NCBI RefSeq assembly: GCF_000190695.1
Contig: NZ_GL870929.1
Coordinates: 1,232,203 to 1,296,202 of the forward strand
Length of the DNA stretch: 64,000 bases
Origin: Kingella denitrificans ATCC 33394
Lineage (GTDB): Bacteria; Pseudomonadota; Gammaproteobacteria; Burkholderiales; Neisseriaceae
Direction of reading: 5' to 3'
In this document: piece by piece, positions 41,400 to 49,934 of the stretch
Layout of the letters: each line of letters begins with the position of its first letter
How positions within the stretch are numbered: the stretch's first letter is position 1
Program-made: the position numbers and the translations under genes
The notes under the pieces: generated by a model
The model's database searches: none
Told to the model about the DNA's origin: nothing
The model's input: only the letters and a program-made list of their open reading frames with translations

Positions 41400-41870
41400 T
41401 TATTCGGCCGCAGGTGTTTCCTGTGCCTGATGGTACATAGCGTCAAAATTGATCGGCGCCAACAATACCGGCGGGAAGCCCGCACGCGTAATAGTGGAAG
41501 ACACCACTTCGCGCGCATACGGGAACAGGATGTTCGGGCAGGCAATACCCAGCAGCATTTTCAAATCTTCTTCCGGCACATTTTCAATGCGGAAAATACC
41601 CGATTGGGTGACTTCATTCAAAAATACCACACGGTTGTCCGCCAATTTCACCGTTACCGTAACGGTCAGATTGCAGTCGTAAAAACCTTCTTCAACCGCT
41701 TTGGATTCTGTGCTGATACGCATATCCACTTCCGGCGTTTCCGCTTCCAGAAAAATTTGCGGCGCATGCGGCACTTCCAGCGACAAATCTTTCACATACA
41801 GTTTTTCAATGCTGAACACAGGTTGATTTTGCTGCTCAGGCGCAGTCGTTTGAACTTGTTCTTCGCTCAT
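41400..41870 (-). CDS. secB: Protein-export chaperone SecB
   Basis: 156 residues. 'FSIEKLYVKDLSLEVPHAPQIF', 'YDCNLTVTVTVKLADNRVVFLNEVTQSGIF' and 'FPYAREVVSSTITRAGFPPVLLAPINFDAMY' are typical SecB blocks. The tetramer keeps precursors unfolded for SecA. The ATG at 41870 is preferred to one two codons upstream. grxC is just upstream on the same strand, probably co-transcribed. Confidence 0.96.
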   Translation of the reverse strand: MSEEQVQTTAPEQQNQPVFSIEKLYVKDLSLEVPHAPQIFLEAETPEVDMRISTESKAVEEGFYDCNLTVTVTVKLADNRVVFLNEVTQSGIFRIENVPEEDLKMLLGIACPNILFPYAREVVSSTITRAGFPPVLLAPINFDAMYHQAQETPAAE

Positions 41871-41919
41871 AATCATACTTCTTTCGATAAAACGCTATTT
41901 TCATAGCTGGTTGATAAAT

Positions 41920-42180
41920 TTATTCTGCCGACAAAAGCGCAAGCAACTCGCCCTTCTGATGCAAAGCATATAAATCGGTAAATCCGCCGACATGCGTCTG
42001 CCCAATAAAAATCTGCGGCACAGAACGCTGGCCGGTAAGCTGCTGCATTTCCGTAAACTGTTCCGGCTCTTTATCCACGCGGATTTCTTCAATCTCGCTC
42101 ACACCCACTTGCCGAAATAATTGTTTTGCCATAGTGCAATACGGGCAAAAAGCACCCGTGTACATTTTAATGTGCGGCAT
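41920..42180 (-). CDS. grxC: Glutaredoxin 3
   Basis: 86 residues with active site CPYC ('TGAFCPYCTMAKQLF', about residues 12-15), cis-proline loop 'SVPQIFIG' and 'HVGGFTDLYAL' at the end. It reduces disulfides and glutathione adducts in the cytosol. The grxC-secB order is common in proteobacteria. Confidence 0.95.
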   Translation of the reverse strand: MPHIKMYTGAFCPYCTMAKQLFRQVGVSEIEEIRVDKEPEQFTEMQQLTGQRSVPQIFIGQTHVGGFTDLYALHQKGELLALLSAE

Positions 42181-42208
42181 ATTCTTCTGATTTCAATCAT
42201 GGAAATAG

Positions 42209-42247
42209 AAAAAAACCAGATTCCAAAATAAAGAATCTGGTTTTTCT
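42209..42247 (-). terminator. Intrinsic terminator of rmpM
   Basis: AAAAACCAGATTC pairs with GAATCTGGTTTTT, nine-base loop, T-runs on both strands. It lies between rmpM and grxC. Confidence 0.85.
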
Positions 42248-42290
42248 TCAATTTATTTCACAACACCAGATAGTGTTTGAACAATCTGAA

Positions 42291-42956
42291 TTAACGAACT
42301 TCTTGAGTTACCAAAGAAGTGATGTGAACGTCTACGCGACGATCTGGCTCGATACAAGCAATCAACGCTTGACGGCGTTTAGCTTGAGATACGCGACGAC
42401 CCAGTTTGTTCACTTCAGCTTGGCAAGAAGCAGTCATACGAGCTTGGCTTTCACCCAAGCCTGCAGCAGAGATTTTGCTGGCAGGAACACCGCGTTCAAC
42501 CAAGTAGTTAGCCACTCGAGTTGCACGACGCTCAGACAATGCTTGGTTGTATTGCTCTGAACCCATGAAGTCAGTATGACCTTCAACACGTGCAGATTGT
42601 ACGTTGCTGTCACCCAAACGTGCGGCCAATTGGTTCAATGTCTCAATTGCTTCAGGACGCAGAGTGTCTTTATCGAAACCGAACAGGAAGTTGCTGTTCA
42701 GAGATACGGTTTCAGTTCTGTATTGTGGTTGTTGAACCACAGGAGCAGGTGCGGTTTCAGGAGCACGGTCGCCACATTCCACCAAGCCGTTTTCAGCTTT
42801 ATTCAGGTAAGTGTTTTCCCAGCATTCGCCGTAGTTGTTGCGAACAACTTCACCAGATTGTTCGCTAACAGTGTAACCGTGGGTTCCGTGCGCCATAGCA
42901 CCAGTAGAAGCCAACAAAGCTACAATCAGTGCGCTTGCTTTAACATGTTTAGTCAT
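42291..42956 (-). CDS. rmpM: RmpM/class 4 outer-membrane protein, OmpA family
   Basis: 221 residues. Signal peptide 'MTKHVKASALIVALLASTGAMA', a short N-terminal part that contacts porins, an A/P-rich hinge (APETAPAPVVQQPQ) and a peptidoglycan-binding OmpA domain ('LFGFDKDTLRPEAIETLNQLA', 'RVEGHTDFMGSEQYNQALSERRA'). It ties porin trimers to the cell wall. Its base use is more AT-rich and codon-biased than the neighbours, as is usual for highly expressed genes. Confidence 0.93.
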   Translation of the reverse strand: MTKHVKASALIVALLASTGAMAHGTHGYTVSEQSGEVVRNNYGECWENTYLNKAENGLVECGDRAPETAPAPVVQQPQYRTETVSLNSNFLFGFDKDTLRPEAIETLNQLAARLGDSNVQSARVEGHTDFMGSEQYNQALSERRATRVANYLVERGVPASKISAAGLGESQARMTASCQAEVNKLGRRVSQAKRRQALIACIEPDRRVDVHITSLVTQEVR

Positions 42957-43068
42957 TGTTATTCCCTCATCAAAAAAAATGATTAGTAGCAAATTTGGAT
43001 TTGCCACTGACATAGATTCAGGCTTCCGCTACATAAAGCAGATAAAGACCCAAATTTAAACGTTGCCT

Positions 43069-43098
43069 ACTATAAAGAATTTACGGCGGTGCTGTCAA
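43069..43098 (-). promoter_or_regulatory. Strong sigma-70 promoter of rmpM
   Basis: On the minus strand: TTGACA (43098-43093), 18 bases, TATAGT (43074-43069). The start codon is at 42956, giving a leader of about 105 bases. Confidence 0.75.
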
Positions 43099-43287
43099 TA
43101 GAAAGACGGTTTTATGCCATAAGTCGTTCGGCTATAATGCCCAAACTGGGTTGCTTTGTCATATATTATTGCGTTTAACTTATTTTTTTGTTGCAAATTT
43201 GCGACACTTTAACAAGCAGCCTGCCATTTTGCTTTATTCGGGGCGGCGTGCTACATTTACACCCCTTGATTTTGGGATATTTACGCT

Positions 43288-44235
43288 ATGAAATTGCAGC
43301 AGTTGCGCTATGTGGTGGAGGTGTTCCGCCGCAATTTGAACGTGTCGGAAGCCGCGGATGCTTTGTTTACTTCGCAACCGGGCGTTTCCAAGCAAATCCG
43401 TTTGCTGGAAGACGAACTGGGGGTGCAGATTTTCATCCGCAGCGGCAAACGTATTGTGGCAGTAACGCCTGCGGGTTTGTCGGTGCTGGAAATGGCGGAA
43501 CAGGTGTTGCGCCATGTGCAGAATATCAAGCACATCGGCGATGAGTTTTCGGACGCGCACCAAGGCGTGCTGAATATTGCGGCAACGCATCATGTGGCGC
43601 GTTTCCGTTTGCAGGCTACTTTGAAACAGATGGCGGAGCATTATCCCGATGTGCAGCTTTCCGTCCGCCAAAGCACGCCGGCGCAAATGGCGGAATGGGT
43701 GCGCAACGGCGAAGTGGATTTTGCCATCGGCCAAGATATGCCGGCGGGCATACACAATCTGAAGCTGCTGCCCTGCGGCACTTGGCGGTACGGGTTATTG
43801 GTGCCGGCCGGGCATGATTTGTGCAGGCTGCCTGCGGTGGCGTGGTCGGATTTGGCGGCGCATCCTTTGTTGGCATACAGTTTCGCGTTCCAATCCACTT
43901 CGTCTGCGGCGCGTGCGGCATTGAAGGCGCGGATGCACGATTTGCACATTGCTTTGGAATCGGACGATGCGCAACTGCTGAAAGATTATGTGCGCTTCGG
44001 CTTGGGCGTGGCGTTAATCGACGCACAAGCCTATCTGCCGGAGCAGGACGGCGATTTGGTGCTGCTGGACGTTGCCGCCCTGTTCGAGCCGACCGAATAC
44101 CACGTTGCCCTGCGTGAAGACGCGCTGCTGCGCCATTACCAATACGATTTCCTGCAATGGCTGCATCCGGATTTAACGCACGACCGCGTCCGAAAACTCC
44201 TGTTTGCCCCTGCGGTGGAGGATTTCTCCATTTGA
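43288..44235 (+). CDS. cysB: LysR-family regulator CysB
   Basis: 315 residues. The DNA-binding helix 'NLNVSEAADALFTSQPGVSKQIRLLEDELGVQIF' and 'THHVARFRLQATLKQMAEHYPDVQLSVRQSTPAQM' are diagnostic of CysB/Cbl. It activates sulfate-assimilation and cysteine genes with acetylserine as inducer. Its stop overlaps the next start (TTGA). Divergent from rmpM. Confidence 0.9.
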   Translation: MKLQQLRYVVEVFRRNLNVSEAADALFTSQPGVSKQIRLLEDELGVQIFIRSGKRIVAVTPAGLSVLEMAEQVLRHVQNIKHIGDEFSDAHQGVLNIAATHHVARFRLQATLKQMAEHYPDVQLSVRQSTPAQMAEWVRNGEVDFAIGQDMPAGIHNLKLLPCGTWRYGLLVPAGHDLCRLPAVAWSDLAAHPLLAYSFAFQSTSSAARAALKARMHDLHIALESDDAQLLKDYVRFGLGVALIDAQAYLPEQDGDLVLLDVAALFEPTEYHVALREDALLRHYQYDFLQWLHPDLTHDRVRKLLFAPAVEDFSI

Positions 44236-45434
44236 ACGCGCCGCACAAAAGCAGCCTGCACAGTTTCCTGCACCGTTTATGGTGCAGCACGCCCTGCCGC
44301 TTCCTGCGCTTTGTTTCGCAGCGCTTCAACGAAGCCAACATCCTGCAAACCGCAGGCAGCCTCACATTCACCACGCTGTTGGCGTTGGTGCCGCTGCTCA
44401 CCGTCATCCTGATTGTATTGGCCGCCTTCCCCATGTTCGGCGACATTTCCGCCCACTTCATGGATTTGGTCCACCGCATCATCGTCCCCAGCGGCGCATC
44501 TGCCATCGCGGATTATCTGGACCGGTTTAAAGAACAGGCCGTCCGCATGACCGCGCTCGGTATTGCCGTGATGGTGGTTACGTCATTGCTGCTGATTCAG
44601 ACCATCGACCAAACCTTGAACCGCATTTGGCGCGTCCAGCGCGGCCGCCCGTGGTGGATTAGTCTGACCGTTTATTGGGCGCTGCTCACCATCGGCCCGC
44701 TACTGGTCGGCATCAGCCTGTCGGTGTCTGCTTACGGTTTGGCCCAAAACACCGACTATTTCTTTTCAAGCAGCCTGCACTTTGTCGGCAACGTGCTGGG
44801 CAACGCAGTGTTCCTGTTCTTGCTCTACCGCCTTGTGCCGAACTGCCACGTCCCCCTGCTGCACGCCGTGTCAGGCGCACTCATCATCGGCCTTTTGCTG
44901 GAAACCGCCAAATACGGCTTCGGTATCTATATCAGCCATTTCAACAGTTATGCCCCCGTGTACGGCGCGTTTTCCATCATTCCGATTTTTCTGGTGTGGC
45001 TTAACCTGTTGTGGCTCATCATTTTAAGCGGCGCGCTGGTCATCGCCTGCATCGGCGACTGGCACAGCCAGCAGGACGAAATGCAGCAGCCGGACCATGT
45101 GTTCAACCAAATCATCGCCATTTTGCTGCTGCTCGCAGATGCGCAACAACACGGCAAAGCGCTCACACTCCGCGCCATGCACCAGCAACTGCCCATCGGC
45201 CGCAGCCAAATCGAAATCCTGCTGCTGCGTTTGGCGAAAATACAATACGTTACCGAAAGCAAACGCGGCTGGCTGCTGAAAACCAGCCCCGAGCAGATTT
45301 GGCTGTCCGACCTGTTCCACCATTTCGTGTACCGCCGCAACGCCCTACCGCAAAACCCCTTGCTCAACGAGCGCATGACCGAATGCTGCCAACCGCTGCA
45401 CGTCAATATCGCGCAACTTTATCGGCAGCAATGA
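44232..45434 (+). CDS. YihY/virulence factor BrkB family inner-membrane protein
   Basis: About 400 residues. Six membrane helices in the N-terminal 290 residues ('AGSLTFTTLLALVPLLTVILIVLAAFP', 'TIDQTLNRIWRVQRGRPWW'), then a cytosolic winged-helix-like tail. This is the UPF0761/YihY family, once thought to be ribonuclease BN. The first in-frame start is TTG at 44232, overlapping the cysB stop; a king3DUS lies at codons 8-12. The exact start is uncertain. Function unknown. Confidence 0.85.
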   Translation: MNAPHKSSLHSFLHRLWCSTPCRFLRFVSQRFNEANILQTAGSLTFTTLLALVPLLTVILIVLAAFPMFGDISAHFMDLVHRIIVPSGASAIADYLDRFKEQAVRMTALGIAVMVVTSLLLIQTIDQTLNRIWRVQRGRPWWISLTVYWALLTIGPLLVGISLSVSAYGLAQNTDYFFSSSLHFVGNVLGNAVFLFLLYRLVPNCHVPLLHAVSGALIIGLLLETAKYGFGIYISHFNSYAPVYGAFSIIPIFLVWLNLLWLIILSGALVIACIGDWHSQQDEMQQPDHVFNQIIAILLLLADAQQHGKALTLRAMHQQLPIGRSQIEILLLRLAKIQYVTESKRGWLLKTSPEQIWLSDLFHHFVYRRNALPQNPLLNERMTECCQPLHVNIAQLYRQQ

Positions 45435-45490
45435 TACGGCGTGCAGGCTGCTTTGACGCTTTCACGCACCCAAAAAGCAGCCTGCACAGC

Positions 45491-45535
45491 AAAAAACGAT
45501 GGCGTTCCCATTCATTGGAAAACCATCGTTTTTTT
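45491..45535 (+). terminator. Intrinsic terminator downstream of yihY
   Basis: AAAAAACGATGG pairs with CCATCGTTTTTT, followed by more T. It is flanked by DUS copies on both sides. Confidence 0.8.
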
Positions 45536-45561
45536 GTTTCCATCAAAGTGCAGGCTGCTTT

Positions 45562-45667
45562 TATAGTGAATTAAAATCGCAATGATACGGCGTTGGCTCG
45601 CCTTGACGTACCATTTGTACGCCTTGCGGCTCACCGCCTTGTCTCATTTTTATTTTAATCCACTATT
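45562..45667 (-). mobile_element. Correia-like element, full length, reverse orientation
   Basis: Plus strand reads TATAGTGAATTAAAATCGC…ATTTTTATTTTAATCCACTAT, the reverse of the unit at 4964, with core GTACAAATGGTACG. Its outer end contributes the TAG stop of plsX (45663-45665). Confidence 0.92.
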
Positions 45668-46700
45668 GCGGCTGCCCGTCCGACGCTTCCGCCGTGGCAA
45701 AACGCTGCGCCACGCCGGCCGCAATCCGTTCCAAACTGTTCGATTGCGCTTCGTGATACGCTTCGTCCAGCGCATAGGCAAAGCCCACCGCATCCGTGCC
45801 GCCGTGGCTTTTAATCACCACGCCGCGCAGCCCCAGGAAAATCGCCCCATTGAAGCGGCGCGGGTCGAGCCGTTTTTTGAAGCCGCCCAACGCAGGCAGC
45901 GCACCCAGCGCGCCCAGCTTGGTCAGCCAGTTGCGGTTCAGCTCTTCTTTAATCGCACCGCCGATAAATTTGACCGTACCTTCCATCGTTTTCAGCGCGA
46001 TATTGCCGACAAAGCCGTCCGCCACCACCACATCGACCCCGCCGCTGAAAATCTCGTTGCTTTCCACATTACCGATAAAATTCAAAGAACTGCTTTTCAG
46101 CAAACCGAATGCCTGCTTCACCACTTCCGTGCCTTTGATGTCTTCCGAACCGATATTGAGCAGGCCGACCCGTGCAGGCTGCTTTTGCGAGTGGAGCGCA
46201 TTGAACAATTCGCTGCCCAGCACGGCAAACTGCCACAACTGTTCCGCGCTGCAATCCACGTTCGCGCCCAAATCCAGCATCAGCGTCAAGTGGCCGCCCT
46301 GCGCCGGCAGGAATTTGGCAATGGCGGGCCGTTCGATGTGCGGCAGGGTTTTGAGCACGAAACGCGCCGTGGCCATCAGTGCGCCGGTGTTGCCCGCCGA
46401 CACGGCCGCCTGCGCTTTGCCGCCCTTCACTTGCTCGATGGCAATGCGCATGGACGAATCTTTTTTGTTTTTCAATGCGTGCTGAGGCGCTTCGTCCATC
46501 GCCACCACTTCGGTAGCATGCACGATTTCGATGCGGTCCAAAGGCGCGCCGGCCGATGCCAAAGCAGCCTGCACCTGCTCTTGATGGCCCACCATCAGCA
46601 ACCGCACATCCGGTTGGCGGTTCAAAAATGCGGCGGCGGCAGGAGCGGTCACATCCAAACCCACATCGCCGCCCATTGCATCAACGGCTAACGTTATCAT
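45663..46700 (-). CDS. plsX: Phosphate acyltransferase PlsX
   Basis: 345 residues. 'ITLAVDAMGGDVGLDVTAPAA' at the start, 'AAVSAGNTGALMATA' and 'GFVGNIALKTMEGTV' are typical. It makes acyl-phosphate from acyl-ACP for phospholipid synthesis, peripheral to the membrane. The stop codon TAG is inside a Correia-like element, so the last residues (…SDGQPQ) may differ from the ancestral end. rpmF-yceD lie upstream on the same strand, but two other genes intervene. Confidence 0.96.
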   Translation of the reverse strand: MITLAVDAMGGDVGLDVTAPAAAAFLNRQPDVRLLMVGHQEQVQAALASAGAPLDRIEIVHATEVVAMDEAPQHALKNKKDSSMRIAIEQVKGGKAQAAVSAGNTGALMATARFVLKTLPHIERPAIAKFLPAQGGHLTLMLDLGANVDCSAEQLWQFAVLGSELFNALHSQKQPARVGLLNIGSEDIKGTEVVKQAFGLLKSSSLNFIGNVESNEIFSGGVDVVVADGFVGNIALKTMEGTVKFIGGAIKEELNRNWLTKLGALGALPALGGFKKRLDPRRFNGAIFLGLRGVVIKSHGGTDAVGFAYALDEAYHEAQSNSLERIAAGVAQRFATAEASDGQPQ

Positions 46701-46729
46701 AACTATCCATTTTTCTTTTCAATCAATCA

Positions 46730-47149
46730 TTACCGCTGGCGGTATTCTTCGCAGCCGTATTCTTTATCGGCATTGCCGAATGCGGTGTCGCGCACGGAAA
46801 TAATCGTGCCGTCCGTGTCGGTTACAACGATACGGTAGGTGTGCTCCCCAGTATAGTACTTGTAATTCTGGTAATACTGCACATTGCCCTGCTGGCCCAC
46901 ATACGCCTGACGGACATCGTACAGCGCGATACGCCAGGCATAAAGATTGCGAACTTCTTTATTCTTCACACAGTTATAACGCACAATATCCGGCATACGG
47001 CCGGCGCGCTCCACAATAAACTCGCTGACATCTTTGCCGCGCCAACGCACGGTGTCGTGTATGCGGACGGTGGTGGCGCAACCGCCCAACAGCAACACGG
47101 CGGCAGACAGAAGAAACAGCCGTTTGAAATTCAGGGCATGAGTGGACAC
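46730..47149 (-). CDS. Hypothetical lipoprotein
   Basis: 139 residues. Signal with lipobox LGGC ('FLLSAAVLLLGGCATTV', Cys about 24). The mature part is Tyr-rich ('AYVGQQGNVQYYQNYKYYTGEHTYRIVVTDTDG') with two further cysteines (YNCVKN and YGCEEY) that may pair. No family assigned. It lies between plsX and the phosphoribosyltransferase gene. Confidence 0.65.
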   Translation of the reverse strand: MSTHALNFKRLFLLSAAVLLLGGCATTVRIHDTVRWRGKDVSEFIVERAGRMPDIVRYNCVKNKEVRNLYAWRIALYDVRQAYVGQQGNVQYYQNYKYYTGEHTYRIVVTDTDGTIISVRDTAFGNADKEYGCEEYRQR

Positions 47150-47186
47150 GATACTCTCTTTTCTTAAATAACGGGATAATTTTGCA

Positions 47187-47232
47187 CAAAAGCAGCCTGC
47201 ACTCTGCAGAACAAAGTGCAGGCTGCTTTTTT
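47187..47232 (-). terminator. king3DUS inverted-pair terminator
   Basis: A DUS stem four bases beyond the phosphoribosyltransferase stop, separating it from the lipoprotein gene. Confidence 0.75.
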
Positions 47233-47236
47233 CGCA

Positions 47237-47770
47237 TCAGGCTTCTGCCTGCGAATGCTGGGCGCGCGCATTGTGCGCCTCGATATCAGCAGCATCCCAG
47301 GGATAGTTAATCCACAAATCATTCACTTCCAGCCCGGCAAAATAATGCACGCCTTCGGGAATAGTGCCTTGTTTTTCTTTCAGTTTGTTGTGAATCACCG
47401 CAAAACCGATTTCGGCAAACCCTTCTTTTTGCAATTCGGTCAAGACAAAATCGGCCGTGATGCGGCTGTCGTCCACCTCGTCCACCACCAGAATGTTTTT
47501 GCCGACGATGTTTTCGGGAATCGGGTCAATCCATTGCACTTTTTGGATTTCGTCCGCCGTTTCATCGCTCGTCTCACCCAAATAATACGCCGTACTGACC
47601 GCATAAATCGGGATATCCAAAAAGCAGCGCAGCATACGCGCCGGAATAAAGCCGCCGCCGCCAATGGCAATCATGGCATCGTATTTCACGCCGCTGTTTT
47701 GCACTTTTTCGGCCACTTGTTTGACCACTTTATGGATATCGTCATAGGTGTACCAGATTTTCTTAACCAT
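47237..47770 (-). CDS. Purine phosphoribosyltransferase (hypoxanthine/xanthine-guanine type)
   Basis: 177 residues. The PRPP motif is 'KNILVVDEVDDSRITADFVL' (about residues 91-110), with the 'IAIGGGGFIPARMLRCFL' loop near the start and 'LEVNDLWINYPWD' near the end, as in xanthine/hypoxanthine phosphoribosyltransferases of Neisseriaceae. It would salvage purine bases. Base specificity is not certain. Confidence 0.83.
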   Translation of the reverse strand: MVKKIWYTYDDIHKVVKQVAEKVQNSGVKYDAMIAIGGGGFIPARMLRCFLDIPIYAVSTAYYLGETSDETADEIQKVQWIDPIPENIVGKNILVVDEVDDSRITADFVLTELQKEGFAEIGFAVIHNKLKEKQGTIPEGVHYFAGLEVNDLWINYPWDAADIEAHNARAQHSQAEA

Positions 47771-47864
47771 TGCAGCGCTCCTTCACATTCAAACTGCAAA
47801 ATCCAAACAATAAAAGCCAGACGATAGTGCAAACGCGCAATCGCTGGCTTTCGGAATCATCCGA

Positions 47865-48044
47865 TTACTCGCCTTTGGCTTTCATCACTTTACGGCCACG
47901 ATACATGCCATTTGGCGAAATGTGGTGCGGGCGGTGCACTTCGCCGGTGGCGCTGTCCACAGACAGTGCAGGCGCGGTCAGCGCATCGTGCGAACGGTGC
48001 ATACCGCGGCGTGAAGGGGATTTTTTGTTTTGTTGAACAGCCAT
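47865..48044 (-). CDS. rpmF: 50S ribosomal protein L32
   Basis: 59 residues: 'MAVQQNKKSPSRRGMHRSHD…' is the standard L32 start, and the end is '…HHISPNGMYRGRKVMKAKGE'. This lineage lacks the two CxxC zinc pairs seen in some L32 proteins. GGAGCTTGAC precedes the ATG. It follows the yceD-like gene on the same strand, the usual order. Confidence 0.96.
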   Translation of the reverse strand: MAVQQNKKSPSRRGMHRSHDALTAPALSVDSATGEVHRPHHISPNGMYRGRKVMKAKGE

Positions 48045-48078
48045 GTCAAGCTCCTAAAAAATAAAGTGGAATATAAGG

Positions 48079-48582
48079 TTAGTCCGATTTTTTCAAACCT
48101 GCCAAAACGGCGAACGGATTGGGTTTGCTTTGATTGACGGCGGCCGAGTCGGCATTGCCGCATTGTTCGTGCCGGGGTGAAAACGGCAAAGCCATCAGGA
48201 TTTGGTCTTCAATCAGCGAAAACACGTCCAATTCATCGGCGGAAAGCATGCCTTCCAATTCTTCATCGGCCAGCATGGCTTCGTCAAGCTGCGCTTCGGT
48301 GGGAAACAGCACAATCGGCACGTGTTCGTCCAGCTCGAAATTTTCGATCGGCTGCATACAGCGTTGGCACTGCAACGGTACGCGCCCCGACAAAGCCAGC
48401 GTGAGCACGGGGCGTTGCCAGCGGTCGGTCGAGCCTGTCAGCGTGTATGCCAGCTCGGACGACAAATCGGCAATATCGTGCGACCATGTCCGCTCGTCCA
48501 AATCCCGCAGGGCAACCGTGCCGTGCAGACGTTCTTTTTTGAGCGCAAACGCTTGGGGGTCAATCAATATTCGGTTTAACAT
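48079..48582 (-). CDS. YceD/DUF177 family protein
   Basis: 167 residues. 'GRVPLQCQRCMQPIENFELDEHVPIVL' carries the conserved C..C pair, and acidic 'DEAMLADEELEGMLSADELDVFSLIEDQILMALP' and 'NPFAVLAGLKK' at the end complete the DUF177 form. It lies 34 bases upstream of rpmF, the conserved arrangement. The family is linked to 23S rRNA accumulation. Divergent from the second maf. Confidence 0.88.
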   Translation of the reverse strand: MLNRILIDPQAFALKKERLHGTVALRDLDERTWSHDIADLSSELAYTLTGSTDRWQRPVLTLALSGRVPLQCQRCMQPIENFELDEHVPIVLFPTEAQLDEAMLADEELEGMLSADELDVFSLIEDQILMALPFSPRHEQCGNADSAAVNQSKPNPFAVLAGLKKSD

Positions 48583-48711
48583 AAACGCGGAATGATATAA
48601 TTTTATGGCTTTACAGTCAATCTTTTTACGCGATTTATCCGCAGTCAACCGCCCAAACAGGGTGCAGGCTGCTTTTGTGTCCGCCGCACCGTTCTCCAGA
48701 AAGGCTTCATC

Positions 48712-49308
48712 ATGAATACACCGATTATTTTGGCGTCCACTTCCGTGTTCCGTCAGCAGCAGCTGCGCACGCTGGGCATTCCTTTCACCGCGGCCAAGCC
48801 GATGTTTGACGAAACGCCGCTGGCAGGCGAATCCGCGGCCGACACGGCTTTGCGTTTGGCCGAAGGCAAGGCGCGCTCGCTGGCGGAGATTTATCCGCAG
48901 CATTGGATTATCGGGGCCGACCAAGTGGCGTGGTGCAACGGCCGGCAGTTGGGCAAGCCGATGAGTGTTGCCAATGCGGAACAGATGTTGCGCGAATTAT
49001 CGGGGCGGCGCATTGAGTTTTACAGCGCGGCGTGCGTGCTCGACACGGCAAAAAGCAGCCTGCACACGCATGTGGACACCACCGTGGTACAGATGCGCGT
49101 GTTGTCGGACGAACAAATCCGCCGTTATCTGGCGCGCGAACCCGATGCCGTTTATTGTGCGGGCGCAGCAAAAAGCGAAGGTTTGGGCGCGGCTTTGCTG
49201 TGGCGTATCGACAGCGAAGACCCGAACGCGCTGATTGGCCTGCCGCTGTTCTGGCTGGTGTCGTGTCTGCAACGGTTGGGGTTCGATGTGCTTACCGAAG
49301 GCGAATAA
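48712..49308 (+). CDS. Maf-family nucleotide pyrophosphatase (YceF, m7GTP type)
   Basis: 198 residues. 'IILASTSVFRQQQLRTLGIPF', 'FDETPLAGES', 'IIGADQVAWCNGRQLGKPM' and 'KSEGLGAALLWRIDSEDPNALIGLPLFWL' match the YceF branch, which hydrolyses m7GTP. It contains an in-frame DUS (KSSLHTH). The neighbourhood yceF/yceD-rpmF-plsX is ancestral in proteobacteria. Confidence 0.9.
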   Translation: MNTPIILASTSVFRQQQLRTLGIPFTAAKPMFDETPLAGESAADTALRLAEGKARSLAEIYPQHWIIGADQVAWCNGRQLGKPMSVANAEQMLRELSGRRIEFYSAACVLDTAKSSLHTHVDTTVVQMRVLSDEQIRRYLAREPDAVYCAGAAKSEGLGAALLWRIDSEDPNALIGLPLFWLVSCLQRLGFDVLTEGE

Positions 49309-49324
49309 CCCGTTCATTTTCAGT

Positions 49325-49355
49325 CTATAAGCGGATGAAAATAAAAATAAGGTAA
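49325..49355 (+). mobile_element. Correia-like left-arm remnant
   Basis: TATAAGCGGATGAAAATAAA and AATAAGGTAAGGC resemble the first third of the element, with the rest missing. Confidence 0.45.
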
Positions 49356-49365
49356 GGCACCATGA

Positions 49366-49411
49366 TAAAAGCAGCCTGCACTTCGGATAATCGGGTGCAG
49401 GCTGCTTTTTT
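49366..49411. terminator. king3DUS inverted-pair terminator between convergent genes
   Basis: A stem-loop with T-runs between the YceF-type maf gene and the CYTH gene. Confidence 0.75.
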
Positions 49412-49426
49412 GATTCGGCAACACGG

Positions 49427-49906
49427 TCAAACTTCGTCCGCCCAAGTGCCGAACGGATGCTTGCTCAAATACGCATTGGTGAAGCGGCCGTCTTCGGTGA
49501 TTTCCGCGCCCAGCCAATCGGGTTTCGGGAACGGCGCATGTTCATCGGGCAACTCCAATTCCGCCACCACCAGCGGCGCGTTGTCGCCAAAAAATTCGTC
49601 AATTTCAAATACAAAGCCTTCGTGCGCGATGCGGTAGCGGTGCTTCTCGATTTTAAACGGGCACACGGTCGCCAACATGGTTTGCGCGTCGGCCAACGGG
49701 ATTTCATATTCGAACTCGTGCCGGCTCACATCGGAAATATAGCCCTTCACCGTGAGCCACGCGCGGCTGCCCGACACACGCACGCGAATCGTGCATTCCT
49801 TTGCCACGCTGATGTAGCCCTGCTGCATCACTTCGGGCGCACCCGCCGCGGCACGCCATGCATCGCTGTTCAACAAAAAGCGGCGTTCGATTTCAATTTG
49901 CGCCAT
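49427..49906 (-). CDS. CYTH domain protein (inorganic triphosphatase-like)
   Basis: 159 residues. It starts with the signature 'MAQIEIERRFLLNS' (ExExK/R pattern) and continues with beta strands rich in alternating charge: 'CTIRVRVSGSRAWLTVKG', 'EFEYEIPLADA', 'KHRYRIAHEGFVFEIDEFFG' and 'LVVAELELPDE'. These are the tunnel residues of short CYTH enzymes, which usually cleave tripolyphosphate or related compounds. Substrate inferred. Confidence 0.88.
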   Translation of the reverse strand: MAQIEIERRFLLNSDAWRAAAGAPEVMQQGYISVAKECTIRVRVSGSRAWLTVKGYISDVSRHEFEYEIPLADAQTMLATVCPFKIEKHRYRIAHEGFVFEIDEFFGDNAPLVVAELELPDEHAPFPKPDWLGAEITEDGRFTNAYLSKHPFGTWADEV

Positions 49907-49934
49907 AAAAAGCAGCCTGCACTTTCATCACAAT

